DNA from: Zhenhengia yiwuensis
Lineage (GTDB): Bacteria; Bacillota; Clostridia; Lachnospirales; Cellulosilyticaceae
DNA: 64,000 nt
Assembly (NCBI RefSeq): GCF_014384995.1
Contig: NZ_JACRSY010000008.1
Span: 1 to 64,000, forward strand
Reading direction: 5' to 3'
The notes below the pieces were generated by a model. That model did no database searches. It saw nothing but the letters and a program-made list of their open reading frames with translations, and had not been told where the DNA came from. Each line of letters opens with the position of its first letter. The stretch's first letter is position 1. Below are positions 1 through 7,575 of this stretch, in pieces. Made by a program: the position numbers and the translations under genes.

Positions 1-13
1 AGAGTACCTCCTT
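1..13 (-). promoter_or_regulatory. Ribosome binding site of a gene off the left edge
   Basis: Read on the minus strand this is AAGGAGGTACTCT, a near-perfect Shine-Dalgarno sequence heading leftward out of the window. It implies another prophage 1 gene starting just beyond base 1, in the same direction as the other early genes. The start codon itself is not in the window. Confidence 0.6.
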
Positions 14-38
14 ATTTCAAATAGAGTTAGAGTAAAAG

Positions 39-65
39 ACTCCAAAACAATGAATGTCTTGGAGT
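39..65. other. Short hairpin upstream of the off-window gene
   Basis: A 7-bp perfect inverted repeat, ACTCCAA and TTGGAGT, lies 13 bp apart. No clear T-run follows on either strand, so it could be a weak terminator or a leader structure for the next gene. Bases 1-219 hold no convincing ORF apart from this and the terminator at 169-206. Confidence 0.35.
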
Positions 66-168
66 AATTATCTCATTAATAAGGAAGTATGGAAATATAC
101 TCAGTTATTAACCGCTTACTTTTAATGCGTATAATTTTTTATTAAGTAGAGTTTTGTTTATATATATT

Positions 169-206
169 GGGTTCACTAGTATTTATTTAGTGAGCCCTTT
201 ATTTTT
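169..206 (+). terminator. Rho-independent terminator, rightward
   Basis: A 10-bp stem with one mismatch (GGGTTCACTA against TTAGTGAGCCC) is followed on the plus strand by TTTATTTTT. No plus-strand gene is visible upstream within the window, so it may end a transcript from beyond the edge or insulate the leftward operon. Confidence 0.5.
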
Positions 207-219
207 ACAAAAGTTACTT

Positions 220-579
220 TTATAAACTTTCTACTGCATCTTTTAGCTTATCCCAATAATACATTTGATCCTTAGTTAGTTTAGAATCCTCCATAATATC
301 TATAAAATCTTTGAGTATTTCGATGACTTGCTTTGAATCAGCGTACTTATCTCTTAACTCTTCAAGTGCTTCTTCTAGTTCTTGACGCTCATCTTCACAT
401 CCATCAAGGTCATCTTCAAGACTTTCTATTTTATCATTTAGTCTTTTAACTTGTTCACTATCTTCAACATAATCTTCAATAAACTCTTTTAAATCTTCAA
501 GGATATCTTCTGGAACTATATCTTTTAAATCTTCCAGTTCTCTTACTATGTAGGGCATATCCTTTTTCCAAATAACCAT
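220..579 (-). CDS. Acidic coiled-coil phage protein
   Basis: A 119-residue product, rich in Asp and Glu, with long heptad-like helical stretches around residues 45-90; it probably forms a coiled coil. A TTG lies one codon upstream, but the ATG is placed 5 nt after AGGAGG and is preferred. It is the last visible gene of the leftward early operon of prophage 1. No family is recognised; a structural or regulatory role is equally possible. Confidence 0.6.
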   Translation of the reverse strand: MVIWKKDMPYIVRELEDLKDIVPEDILEDLKEFIEDYVEDSEQVKRLNDKIESLEDDLDGCEDERQELEEALEELRDKYADSKQVIEILKDFIDIMEDSKLTKDQMYYWDKLKDAVESL

Positions 580-644
580 CAAAACCTCCTGCTATTTAAA
601 CCGAAGTTGCAGCTCTCCAAACTCATCTACAACTTCTATGTACT

Positions 645-1076
645 CTACTTTTTTTCTACATCTACTTCGTACAAGGTTACTTCTACCCTTGGATTCTCAC
701 TATAATGCTTCTCTATATTGAGTTTTACAATTTGGCTATCATCTGAATAAGCTATACCATTCAGACTATCTAAAACGATTTTAGCCACATTATCAAGGTC
801 TGGTTTTTTAGTAGGATGCAACTTGCCTTCCTCAATAAGCTGCCTATTTTTCTTGGTCATACTTTTAGGGATAGAGTACATAGCAACAATCCTAGCCTCT
901 AGCTCCCCCTCTAATTTCCTTGCTCCATATGTATTTTGATAGACCCATTTAACCAAGTTCTCATAGCTTAGCGTTTCTTTTGGGGTTATAGCTTGCCTTC
1001 TCCCTTGATTATTGGTAAACACTCTAGGTCGCGCCTTCCCTTTTGGTTCTCCAGGAATAACAAATCTTATATTCAT
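645..1076 (-). CDS. rusA: RusA-family Holliday junction resolvase
   Basis: A 143-residue RusA-type endonuclease that cuts four-way junctions made during phage recombination. The metal-binding acidic cluster is visible as PDLDN (about 92-96) and YSDDSQ (about 110-115), in the usual order and spacing, and the length is typical. An upstream TTG would add six residues, but the ATG at 1076 follows a GAGGG ribosome site and overlaps the stop of the broken upstream ORF by 3 bases, as in translational coupling. It fits with RecT and YqaJ farther upstream in the operon as a recombination set. Confidence 0.92.
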   Translation of the reverse strand: MNIRFVIPGEPKGKARPRVFTNNQGRRQAITPKETLSYENLVKWVYQNTYGARKLEGELEARIVAMYSIPKSMTKKNRQLIEEGKLHPTKKPDLDNVAKIVLDSLNGIAYSDDSQIVKLNIEKHYSENPRVEVTLYEVDVEKK

Positions 1077-1333
1077 CCCAGCACCCTCTTCCAAAATGGT
1101 TTCTTTGCAGTTAATTCAACTTCTAAATCCCTAATTTCTGCTTTTAAGGATTCAATAGTTCTAGCCTGTTCATTGATTAACTGTTGTCTTTATAAAACTG
1201 TTGCTCTTAAGTAATTAATTCTAATTTTATCGGTAGAGCACTCATGGCGAAGTTCTTTAAGCTCCTTAGCCTGCTCCTTTACCCTCTGCCTATTACTTGG
1301 GGATTTGGGAGTCCTTTTCTTTCGTCTCTTCAT
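1073..1333 (-). pseudogene. Small phage gene split by an in-frame stop
   Basis: An 86-codon reading frame starts MKRRKKRTPKSPSNRQ, 4 bases after the stop of the helicase-loader gene, and ends in KPFWKRVLG overlapping the rusA start. It is interrupted once by an in-frame TAA at 1190-1192 (codon 48). The part after the stop is a charged coiled-coil segment in the same frame. Position and overlap say it was one gene. The TAA may be a nonsense mutation from CAA, AAA or GAA, a sequencing error, or the boundary of two tiny genes. Confidence 0.5.
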
Positions 1334-1337
1334 TCAC

Positions 1338-2018
1338 TTATCTTCCTTCCTGTGCCTTTGCATAAACTTCTCTAAGCATTCCACACTGTCTTATGTTGAA
1401 TTCTATTTGGCTATCTTCTATCACTGGACCATATGTAATTTTAGGAACGGATTCCTTGTTTTCAAGTTTAAGCATTTCTTCTTTTTCTTTTGTAGCCAGT
1501 CTTATATTGTCTATTTGACTACTTAGCTTAGGTCCTAATGATACTTCTTTGGTAAATCTCTTGTTTACCGCATTCATAGCTTTAGTAAACTGCCCTCTCA
1601 GAACACCTTCCTCTTCTTCTGGGCATATGCTAATAGCTCGAACACCCCCTACCCACTTAACAGCTTCTTGTACTTGCCGCGGTAATTCATTCATGACTGC
1701 TTCTTGCGAATAAATACCTCCGTGTTTATTTATGGCTTGATGGACCATTCCCCAAGCTTGTTCTGGGTCTACTATTTCTGGTAATAAAAGTTCTGCATAA
1801 GCTTCTTTTATATCCGCTATTGTTGGCGCCCATTTTGATGTATTAATAAGTTTCCTTACAGCAATAAGTGCCATATTATAATCAAGCTCATTTAAAAAAG
1901 CCATCCAGTATTTACACGCTTCCGTATACTTACCATCCTTTGTATAAATCTGTAATTCAAATTTAGGATGGCAGGATTTAATCAGGACTAATAATTCTGC
2001 ACACTGTTCTTTTGTCAC
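1338..2018 (-). CDS. Replicative helicase loader/inhibitor (SPP1 gp39/G39P-like)
   Basis: A 226-residue protein whose N-terminal half resembles the SPP1 G39P family, which loads the phage DnaB-type helicase. The recognisable part is the helical repeat with YWMAFLNELDYNMAL (about 37-51) and KWAPTIADI (about 62-70). The C-terminal half is charged and low complexity, as in relatives. It lies directly downstream of the DnaD-like gene, the usual pairing of initiator and loader. No helicase gene is visible in this part, so the host helicase is the probable cargo. Confidence 0.72.
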   Translation of the reverse strand: MTKEQCAELLVLIKSCHPKFELQIYTKDGKYTEACKYWMAFLNELDYNMALIAVRKLINTSKWAPTIADIKEAYAELLLPEIVDPEQAWGMVHQAINKHGGIYSQEAVMNELPRQVQEAVKWVGGVRAISICPEEEEGVLRGQFTKAMNAVNKRFTKEVSLGPKLSSQIDNIRLATKEKEEMLKLENKESVPKITYGPVIEDSQIEFNIRQCGMLREVYAKAQEGR

Positions 2019-2020
2019 TT

Positions 2021-2806
2021 TTATTCTCCTTCCAAAAATGCTATCATTTCAGGACTTTTAGGTTGAAATTCATAGCCACTATGCTGCTCTACAACAATTT
2101 CTACTTCCTGATAGTTTCCATCAAGGTAATCTACATACCCACTATTAAAAAACGTACTGCCATTTTGTGGCTTTCTCCATGTTTCTTTTTGGAGTCCTAA
2201 TTCATAACGCTCGATACAGCGTATTAACTGCTCATAGCTATACTGCTCTATAAGCTTAGGTATTTTTTTAATAGCTGTAGCTTTCCCCTTTTTGAGAGGA
2301 TATCTATTCCATACATGAGCAACCTGTTGCTCTATATGTTTTTTATTCTCCTCATTCTTTTCATTCTTACTTTCTTTATCATTCTTATTATTCTTTTCAT
2401 TCTTGTTTGTGTCCCCACCGTTGTCCATAGGGCTGTCCCCACCGTTGTCCATAGGGCTGTCCACTCCTTCACTAAAATTACCTTGATAAGCATTGTATTT
2501 ATTAACTTTTATTGTTGTCCCTTTTTGGGTCTTATGTAGTGCTATCATCTGGTCATTTTCAAGCAACTCTAAAAACTTTCTAACTGTTTTTCGATTAACA
2601 TCCCAACGCTCGGCAAGCTTTAGTTCACTGGTATGAAACTCACCTCTTTTAACCTCAAAAAGTTCATTTCCTAATAAGAATTTATTGTCTTTATGGTTGG
2701 CCATCAGAATGATATCCAGCCACCATTTGAGCTTATTTGCGTCCTGCCATATCCAGTGCTCTTGTATGTCCCTGTATATTTTTATCCATCCGGCCACCCT
2801 TATCAC
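2021..2806 (-). CDS. DnaD-like phage replication initiation protein
   Basis: A 261-residue protein. The N-terminal 100 residues form a winged-helix domain typical of phage replisome-organiser proteins (start MIRVAGWIKIYRDI, recognition region near WDVNRKTVRKFLELLE). A charged linker carries a duplicated DSPMDNGG octapeptide and a KNEKNNKNDKESKNEKNE stretch. The C-terminal 90 residues look like a DnaD/DnaB2 domain that would bind single-stranded DNA and recruit the loader encoded just downstream. The DNA encoding the duplicated octapeptide is an exact tandem repeat. Confidence 0.78.
   Translation of the reverse strand: MIRVAGWIKIYRDIQEHWIWQDANKLKWWLDIILMANHKDNKFLLGNELFEVKRGEFHTSELKLAERWDVNRKTVRKFLELLENDQMIALHKTQKGTTIKVNKYNAYQGNFSEGVDSPMDNGGDSPMDNGGDTNKNEKNNKNDKESKNEKNEENKKHIEQQVAHVWNRYPLKKGKATAIKKIPKLIEQYSYEQLIRCIERYELGLQKETWRKPQNGSTFFNSGYVDYLDGNYQEVEIVVEQHSGYEFQPKSPEMIAFLEGE
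2411..2458. repeat. 24-bp tandem duplication inside the DnaD-like gene
   Basis: Two perfect adjacent copies of a 24-bp unit (starting GTCCCCACCG) are in frame and duplicate eight residues in the linker. This looks like recent slippage duplication. It could also act as initiator binding sites inside its own gene, as phage origins often lie in the initiator gene; that is inference. Confidence 0.85.
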
Positions 2807-3640
2807 CTACTTATCTAATGCTTGTTGCCCTGGCATTGTTTCGCTATCATTTACCTCAACAACTTCTGTAGCTGTTGTATCAATATAATCATCTGATTCA
2901 TCTTCAACAAGGCTCATATCAGCATCTATTTTGGTCTTAACTGATGTATCTGCCACAATAGCTTGTTGTATTTCAATAGAAATAGGTGCATATTTCAGAA
3001 GTTGTTTGATCACTGTTTTCTTAGCCATCGCATCAAAATCTGTTTTCCATGGTCCATTATTGAAAGTCTTACTCTTCTTTTGAGCAAATTCATTCACTTC
3101 CTCTTTAGTCATAAACACGAAACTAAAACCACCATCAATAGTGTGATATACTGCATAGTATCCAATCACATCACCCCTATCTCCCTTAAGAAGAGGTTTA
3201 TGTTTAAGGCTTTGCTCTAAACCATAGTCAATATCAAACTCATCATTTTCGCGTACTTCATGTGCATAGATAGTCTTAATTTTTCCACTACGCTGAGCTA
3301 ATTCAAGCATACCCTTATACCCAACTTGGAACTGTACATTTGTACCATATGGTATTAAATAAGCTTGTCCGAGTGGTGTATTAGGTTCTAATCCAAGTTG
3401 TGCAGATTGCATCATTGCAGCAATAAAACTCTTCGGATCACATTTTTGTAATGCCTGATTAGCGCTAAATGCGGTGAGTGCTACACGCTGAAAACGTTCA
3501 CTTGATACCATACTAGGTAATGCTGCTTCAATCTCTTTAGCCATCGCCTTCATCATTTGTTGCATACCTTTTTGTGGACTTACTTTTACCTCACCTGCTG
3601 CCTTTGCTTGTAATGCATTTTTTGCTGTTGTACTTGCCAT
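2807..3640 (-). CDS. recT: RecT single-strand annealing protein
   Basis: A 277-residue RecT-family annealing protein that coats single-stranded DNA and pairs complementary strands during phage recombination. The family signature block runs about residues 75-180, with LNTPLGQAYLIPY-like and QVGYKGMLELAQRSG segments, then KTVIKQLLKYAP near 215. The C-terminal tail is acidic and variable. The gene lies directly downstream of the YqaJ exonuclease, the standard exonuclease-annealase pair, and upstream of the replication genes. Confidence 0.93.
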   Translation of the reverse strand: MASTTAKNALQAKAAGEVKVSPQKGMQQMMKAMAKEIEAALPSMVSSERFQRVALTAFSANQALQKCDPKSFIAAMMQSAQLGLEPNTPLGQAYLIPYGTNVQFQVGYKGMLELAQRSGKIKTIYAHEVRENDEFDIDYGLEQSLKHKPLLKGDRGDVIGYYAVYHTIDGGFSFVFMTKEEVNEFAQKKSKTFNNGPWKTDFDAMAKKTVIKQLLKYAPISIEIQQAIVADTSVKTKIDADMSLVEDESDDYIDTTATEVVEVNDSETMPGQQALDK

Positions 3641-3653
3641 AATTAAATCCTCC

Positions 3654-4580
3654 TTATTTAACCTTAAACACTCTGTTTAATGATGTTTTTATATACTGCT
3701 TATAAATCTCAGGTTCTTCTTCTTTCAACCTTTTGCTATCTACTGTATCCCTAGATTGAGTCTTCCAAGTAACCTTTCTATCACCTAATACAGCCACTTC
3801 ACACTCTTTCATTTCTAGCTGTATCTCTTGGTCAATCTGCTTTTTCTCCTGTTCCATAGCCTTGATGTACTTTTCCAGCTCATCACGCCTATTAAACTTT
3901 TCAGAGAATGAGTCATTAAGTTCAATACTTTCAACTATACTTGTGTGATACTTCTTCTTAATAACCTCTGTATACGCATTACTTCCATCTGGTTCCGGCA
4001 CTTCATCCCCTAATATGTAACGTTCCCAAAAATCTTTCTCTATGGCTATCAGGTTATTAATCGTTTCTTCATCACGCTCTATTTTGTGATAGATAAATTT
4101 CTCATTACCTATCAAACAAGCTATATAACCATAATCAAATCCACATACGGCCATATAATGTAAGCATTGTAATTCATAATGAAGAGGAATACCTTCCTCC
4201 CATTCAGACTTACTATAACTCCCTGTAGTCTTACACTCTAGAAAGGCATTTTCTCCAATAAGCACACGGTCTAAATTCGCAAGCATAAACTCATGTTCCG
4301 GATGTTGCAAGAGATAATTCTCACGTCTTACTCTTGCGCCAGTAGCTTCTTCAAAACGCTTAGCGACATAATCCTCTAAGTCTCTTCCAACTCGCATACG
4401 TTCGTTATCTTCCTGTGGTGGTTGGTCTGTTGTCTTATCTAGGTACACATTAATAGGACTTCTCCAAGGGTTAAGGCCTGCTACTGTTGCAGCATCACTG
4501 CCTCCAATCCCTTTTTTTCTCCATTCCAGCCACTCTTCATAGGACATATTTTTTGTATTTACTAGTCTAATAGCATTCAT
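3654..4580 (-). CDS. YqaJ-type (lambda exonuclease family) recombinase nuclease
   Basis: A 308-residue YqaJ-like PD-(D/E)XK exonuclease. It would resect double-stranded ends to make the 3' tails used by RecT. The GIGGSDAATVAGLNPW motif is at about 24-39, the catalytic Asp at 104 and ECK at 115-117, and the helix motif YELQCLHYM at 135-143. The C-terminal third is a coiled coil. It overlaps the next upstream gene by 4 bases (ATGA-type junction), so the two are translationally coupled. Confidence 0.9.
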   Translation of the reverse strand: MNAIRLVNTKNMSYEEWLEWRKKGIGGSDAATVAGLNPWRSPINVYLDKTTDQPPQEDNERMRVGRDLEDYVAKRFEEATGARVRRENYLLQHPEHEFMLANLDRVLIGENAFLECKTTGSYSKSEWEEGIPLHYELQCLHYMAVCGFDYGYIACLIGNEKFIYHKIERDEETINNLIAIEKDFWERYILGDEVPEPDGSNAYTEVIKKKYHTSIVESIELNDSFSEKFNRRDELEKYIKAMEQEKKQIDQEIQLEMKECEVAVLGDRKVTWKTQSRDTVDSKRLKEEEPEIYKQYIKTSLNRVFKVK

Positions 4581-4768
4581 ACTATATCTCCTTCTTCTAT
4601 TTTTTCTGCCAAGTCACTCCAGCAAGTATCACAATCATGACTCTTACAATATGCAATAATATACTTCTCTAAGTTTTTGTTTCTTTGCATATCCTGCTCT
4701 AATTCATCTTTTACACAGTACTCTGTTTGATCTAACAAACTGCAAAGTGTATGTATTAAATTTTCCAT
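4577..4768 (-). CDS. Small Cys-containing phage protein
   Basis: A 63-residue acidic protein with three cysteines near residues 41-50 (KSHDCDTCW), possibly binding a metal. It overlaps the start of the exonuclease gene by 4 bases. The family is not recognised. Coding is supported by the coupled overlap and by position inside a tight operon. Confidence 0.5.
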   Translation of the reverse strand: MENLIHTLCSLLDQTEYCVKDELEQDMQRNKNLEKYIIAYCKSHDCDTCWSDLAEKIEEGDIV

Positions 4769-4824
4769 AGCTTTTTTAGCTCCAATACGATATACTTAAA
4801 ATGTTATTTTATTTTGTAATTGCA

Positions 4825-5037
4825 TCACATACGTTTGCCGACGTTGTGGTGCTTTTTTCTTGCCTTGTAAATGATATACATTCGCCTATGTACATCTTGA
4901 ACACGTACTTTATGTCCATTCTCTAGCTCTGCATATAAACCTTCAAATTCATCATCTACAATAACGCCTTTTTTCTTTCGATACCTTACCTTATCGCCTT
5001 CTTCGATAAGCGTACCTTTACAATCTTTGTAATACAC
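4825..5037 (-). CDS. Small basic protein with SH3/KOW-like fold candidate
   Basis: A 70-residue protein. The first 50 residues (MYYKDCKGTLIEEGDKVRYR, then a GVIVDDEFEGLYAEL strand pattern) resemble small beta-barrel phage proteins that often begin by describing a 'G-D-V' loop. The C-terminus is basic. The function is unknown. A GGAGGGAG ribosome site precedes the start. Confidence 0.5.
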   Translation of the reverse strand: MYYKDCKGTLIEEGDKVRYRKKKGVIVDDEFEGLYAELENGHKVRVQDVHRRMYIIYKARKKHHNVGKRM

Positions 5038-5048
5038 TCTCTCCCTCC

Positions 5049-5777
5049 TTAATCTGCATAGAGTAGTTCATCAGCCACTTGCTCTTCCCACTTCCATATG
5101 AATCCTATAGCTGGCCGATTTTGTTTTATTGCGCGCTGAATAGTGGATTCATCTGTAAAATTAGCATCTGCTGCTACAATCAATGATGGATATTCTTCTA
5201 TTACTTTTCCGTTTTTTCTATCAATCTTCACAACAGTTTTTTTAAGACGGCTTGTAGCCTCTCTCTGAAATAAGGCCCATTTTGTAATAAATCCTAAATT
5301 ATCCACATGATTATAGGACTTATTCCCGTTTTTATGGTAAATGACATAGCCTTCTGGAACTTCTCCAATAAATAATTCAACAACCTTTTTATGAGCATTT
5401 AACCTTTCAACCTTTCCAGCTATCTGAATACTGATCTTTAAACTTCCCTTCTTTTTGTTCATATCCGGAAGCCTATAAACCCACCTCTCTTGTACACGAG
5501 ACCTATACCTACCATAGCTACTTACTTGCCATCTGCTATTAGGAATATCCCGCCAAACTTCATCCAGTATAACTTCTTTTGCTAGGAGTTCCCTAAATAC
5601 GCTAATCGGTGTGTCTTCTTCTAGCAAGTAGCAATTAAGGCTTCTTATCTTGCTCCTATGTTGAAGGGCATATCTTAATCCTTCCTTTGTTCTACCAGCC
5701 ATGCCTGCTAACAACTCTAATGTCACAACTTTTCTTTCTGCAGTACGTGGGTCAAAAAGAATAAATTGCTTTTCCAC
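5049..5777 (-). CDS. NUMOD4/NUMOD1-type HNH-like endonuclease
   Basis: Homing-endonuclease-like protein, about 242 residues. A NUMOD4-like segment WRDIPNSRWQVSSYGRYRS begins near residue 79, an HNH-like core with YVIYHKNGNKSYNHVDNLGF near 145-164, and a C-terminal NUMOD1-like DNA-binding repeat with VIEEYPSLIVAADANF. The first His pair of a canonical HNH is not obvious, so catalysis is uncertain. GTG at 5777 is chosen because AGGAGGG lies 6 bases upstream; the ATG farther up would precede that site. The gene sits in the early operon without an intron being evident. Confidence 0.7.
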   Translation of the reverse strand: MEKQFILFDPRTAERKVVTLELLAGMAGRTKEGLRYALQHRSKIRSLNCYLLEEDTPISVFRELLAKEVILDEVWRDIPNSRWQVSSYGRYRSRVQERWVYRLPDMNKKKGSLKISIQIAGKVERLNAHKKVVELFIGEVPEGYVIYHKNGNKSYNHVDNLGFITKWALFQREATSRLKKTVVKIDRKNGKVIEEYPSLIVAADANFTDESTIQRAIKQNRPAIGFIWKWEEQVADELLYAD

Positions 5778-5778
5778 T

Positions 5779-6153
5779 TTAAACCCTCCTATTCCTATGT
5801 TCATGTTTGATAGTATTTATTTCATGAATAATTCCATTAGCAATTTCTCTATGAGCCTTTGCAATACGCTCAATGTGTTCCTCAAATCCTTCTATAGCTA
5901 ATAAAGCCTTTTCAGCCTCATAGAGTTCTATGCGTATCTTTTCTTCCTGTCTTTCTAACTTGTTAAGTTGTATTCTATGTACCATTCTTTTTAAGCACGA
6001 TGCCCTACGTGATTCTAAACACACCTCGATAGCCTTATCTATACACAAAGTTAATCGCATATTTGTTTCACTTATCCTTTTTAATGCATGACTAATGATT
6101 TTAAGGCTCTCTTCGGCTTCTATATCCTCTGTAGTACTAAGATACTTTTGCAT
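5779..6153 (-). CDS. Coiled-coil phage protein
   Basis: A 124-residue, highly helical and charged product. Its start overlaps the end of the upstream gene by 34 bases, and its stop (TAA at 5779) is one base before the GTG of the endonuclease gene. No family is recognised. Overlaps on both sides support it being a real operon member. Confidence 0.5.
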   Translation of the reverse strand: MQKYLSTTEDIEAEESLKIISHALKRISETNMRLTLCIDKAIEVCLESRRASCLKRMVHRIQLNKLERQEEKIRIELYEAEKALLAIEGFEEHIERIAKAHREIANGIIHEINTIKHEHRNRRV

Positions 6154-6494
6154 ACCTTTTCTCCTCTTTTCATCTCATAATAATTGTCACGTATGTACAT
6201 CAAAGCATTGTCTATGTCTCTATAAACTTTCCTTCCGTCTTCTGTCATAAGCAACTCTTCGAAATATTCTAGTTGCCCTCTTACCTCATTGATTTTACGA
6301 GGGATAAGTTTAGAAATAAGTTTGTTCTTAACCTCTACCTGTTCAAATAGAATTACTCTTAAGGCTTCGCATAAACTTTGTGATACGCCACACGCTTCTA
6401 TTTCTTCCTCTTCGATTGCTAAAGCTCTCATAGCCTTAATTCTTCCTATTGTTCGGTCTAAATCACCGATTACAACTTCTTCTGCTGTTCTCAT
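6120..6494 (-). CDS. Helical phage protein
   Basis: A 124-residue protein with mostly alpha-helical composition and an acidic patch near residues 28-35 (EEEEIEAC). It overlaps the next gene upstream by 4 bases and the next downstream by 34. The family is not recognised. It may belong with the 5779-6153 product, since both are similar in length and helical character. Confidence 0.5.
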   Translation of the reverse strand: MRTAEEVVIGDLDRTIGRIKAMRALAIEEEEIEACGVSQSLCEALRVILFEQVEVKNKLISKLIPRKINEVRGQLEYFEELLMTEDGRKVYRDIDNALMYIRDNYYEMKRGEKVCKSILVLQRI

Positions 6495-6697
6495 ACTAAA
6501 TCCTCCTCTTCAACTTTTACTTTTACATATTTTCGATTCACATTTCTTTCAATGCTTTTTCTATAACCGCTCCCTTCTAATGCATGACTTATAGCACTTC
6601 GAGTTACTCCAAGTATATCTGCTAGTTCTCCACATGATTCTGCCACAGCTAACGGTAATTCATACTTATCTGCTGTTACCATCATCCACACTGTCAT
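6491..6697 (-). CDS. Small HTH protein, paralogue of the neighbour
   Basis: A 68-residue protein with a helix-turn-helix-like core (CGELADILGVTRSAISHALEG, about 22-42) flanked by strand segments (MMVTADKYELPLAVA and KYVKVKVEEE). The adjacent 63-residue gene has the same architecture and matching ends (MAVTPDRFEFPVFIE and KFVKVQIE), so the two are tandem paralogues. A role as a small transcription regulator is inference. Confidence 0.6.
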   Translation of the reverse strand: MTVWMMVTADKYELPLAVAESCGELADILGVTRSAISHALEGSGYRKSIERNVNRKYVKVKVEEEDLV

Positions 6698-6889
6698 CTA
6701 ATCTTCACCTACTTCAATCTGAACTTTTACAAATTTATAACCTAACTTAATGCCACTAGCACCTTCTGAAATCTGCCTAAAAATATTAGCTTTTTTAATA
6801 CCTGTCTTTCGTTCAAGTTCTTTGCAGTTATCTTCAATGAAAACAGGAAACTCAAATCTATCGGGTGTGACTGCCATATAAAGCCTCAT
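6698..6889 (-). CDS. Small HTH protein, paralogue of the neighbour
   Basis: A 63-residue relative of the next gene. A beta segment MAVTPDRFEFPVFIEDN is followed by KELERKTGIKKANIFRQIS as the helix-turn-helix-like part, then KFVKVQIEVGED. It abuts the next start exactly (stop at 6698, next start at 6697). This strand-HTH-strand small protein is common in Clostridia phages; the function is not known to me. Confidence 0.6.
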   Translation of the reverse strand: MRLYMAVTPDRFEFPVFIEDNCKELERKTGIKKANIFRQISEGASGIKLGYKFVKVQIEVGED

Positions 6890-6891
6890 AC

Positions 6892-7017
6892 TTAGTACCT
6901 GCTATCTAGCTTTTGGTTAATTTCTCTAAGTATTTGGTCAAACTGTTGTAGTTGAAATTTAAAGCATATGTACATCGTTACAGCTCCTACAAGGAACCCG
7001 AATACGTATTCAAACAT
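6892..7017 (-). CDS. Small membrane protein, 41 residues
   Basis: The start codon follows a perfect AAGGAGGT site at 7-8 bases. The first 20 residues (MFEYVFGFLVGAVTMYICFK) form one transmembrane helix, and the rest is a polar amphipathic helix. It is between two well-supported genes and leaves no large gap. No family is recognised. A membrane-anchored regulator or lysis accessory are possibilities only. Confidence 0.55.
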   Translation of the reverse strand: MFEYVFGFLVGAVTMYICFKFQLQQFDQILREINQKLDSRY

Positions 7018-7148
7018 TTACGAACCTCCTTTGGACTAAATCGCTTATAGCTTGTACATTTTTGCTTTCTGCTTTTAACGGTTGATTTCATAGGCTCGTT
7101 TTGGAGCTTTATATCATCAACTGGTATGATTAATGTTGCTGTTTCCAC
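6987..7148 (-). CDS. Possible 53-residue basic protein
   Basis: A GTG-started frame, with GGAG 8-9 bases upstream, gives a product beginning METATLIIPVDDIKLQ and ending with a Lys/Arg/Cys-rich tail. It overlaps the excisionase-like gene by 19 bases and the 41-residue membrane gene by 31. Without it, 7018-7129 would be empty. The overlaps on both sides make this a moderate call. Confidence 0.35.
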   Translation of the reverse strand: METATLIIPVDDIKLQNEPMKSTVKSRKQKCTSYKRFSPKEVRKCLNTYSGSL

Positions 7149-7357
7149 TTTTTAAACTCCTCCTTTTTTTCTTCTTGCCATTTATAAAAATCTACTCGTT
7201 TAACTGCTAAGCTTCTTTCTCCAGTTTTGAAGCTTGGGAAATCTTCTCTACGAAATAGTTCGTATACTTGTGACTTAGAACGATTTAATATCTTCATGAC
7301 ATCATTAGGAGTAAAGCAAAGTACATCTTCTGTATTAACAATCTCGAATTCATTCAT
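7130..7357 (-). CDS. Excisionase-like helix-turn-helix protein
   Basis: A 75-residue protein with a MerR/excisionase-type winged helix: FTPNDVMKILNRSKSQVYELFR (about 15-36), then FPSFKTGERSLAVKRVDFYKW. It would bind DNA, perhaps at attachment or operator sites. Its distance from the integrase (3 kb, opposite operon) makes a general early-regulator role equally likely. Confidence 0.65.
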   Translation of the reverse strand: MNEFEIVNTEDVLCFTPNDVMKILNRSKSQVYELFRREDFPSFKTGERSLAVKRVDFYKWQEEKKEEFKKWKQQH

Positions 7358-7362
7358 AGCTA

Positions 7363-7572
7363 TTACCTACCCACTACAACTAAATCTATTTTGAGATACT
7401 CTGCAATTTGCTTCTTTCTTTCTGTACCATTTCTAGTACCCTTAAGAATATCTGTAAGATATGCTTGTGAAATCCCTACTGCTTTAGCAAGTTCCCCCTT
7501 ATCCATATCCTTATCGATTAATGCCTTTTCTACCTCTTTTCCAAAAGGTGTAAGTTTAATTTTTCTAGCCAT
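7363..7572 (-). CDS. XRE-family helix-turn-helix protein
   Basis: A 69-residue lambda-repressor-like DNA-binding domain with no extra domain: KGELAKAVGISQAYLTDILKG is the HTH (about 25-45). It lies in the early operon and is probably a Cro-type or early regulator. It is 3 bases downstream of the next gene's stop, so they are cotranscribed. Confidence 0.75.
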   Translation of the reverse strand: MARKIKLTPFGKEVEKALIDKDMDKGELAKAVGISQAYLTDILKGTRNGTERKKQIAEYLKIDLVVVGR

Positions 7573-7575
7573 CTT

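Noticed and set aside
2411..2458. Possible CRISPR-like repeat
   Set aside because: Only two copies with no spacer between them, and in frame inside the replication gene.
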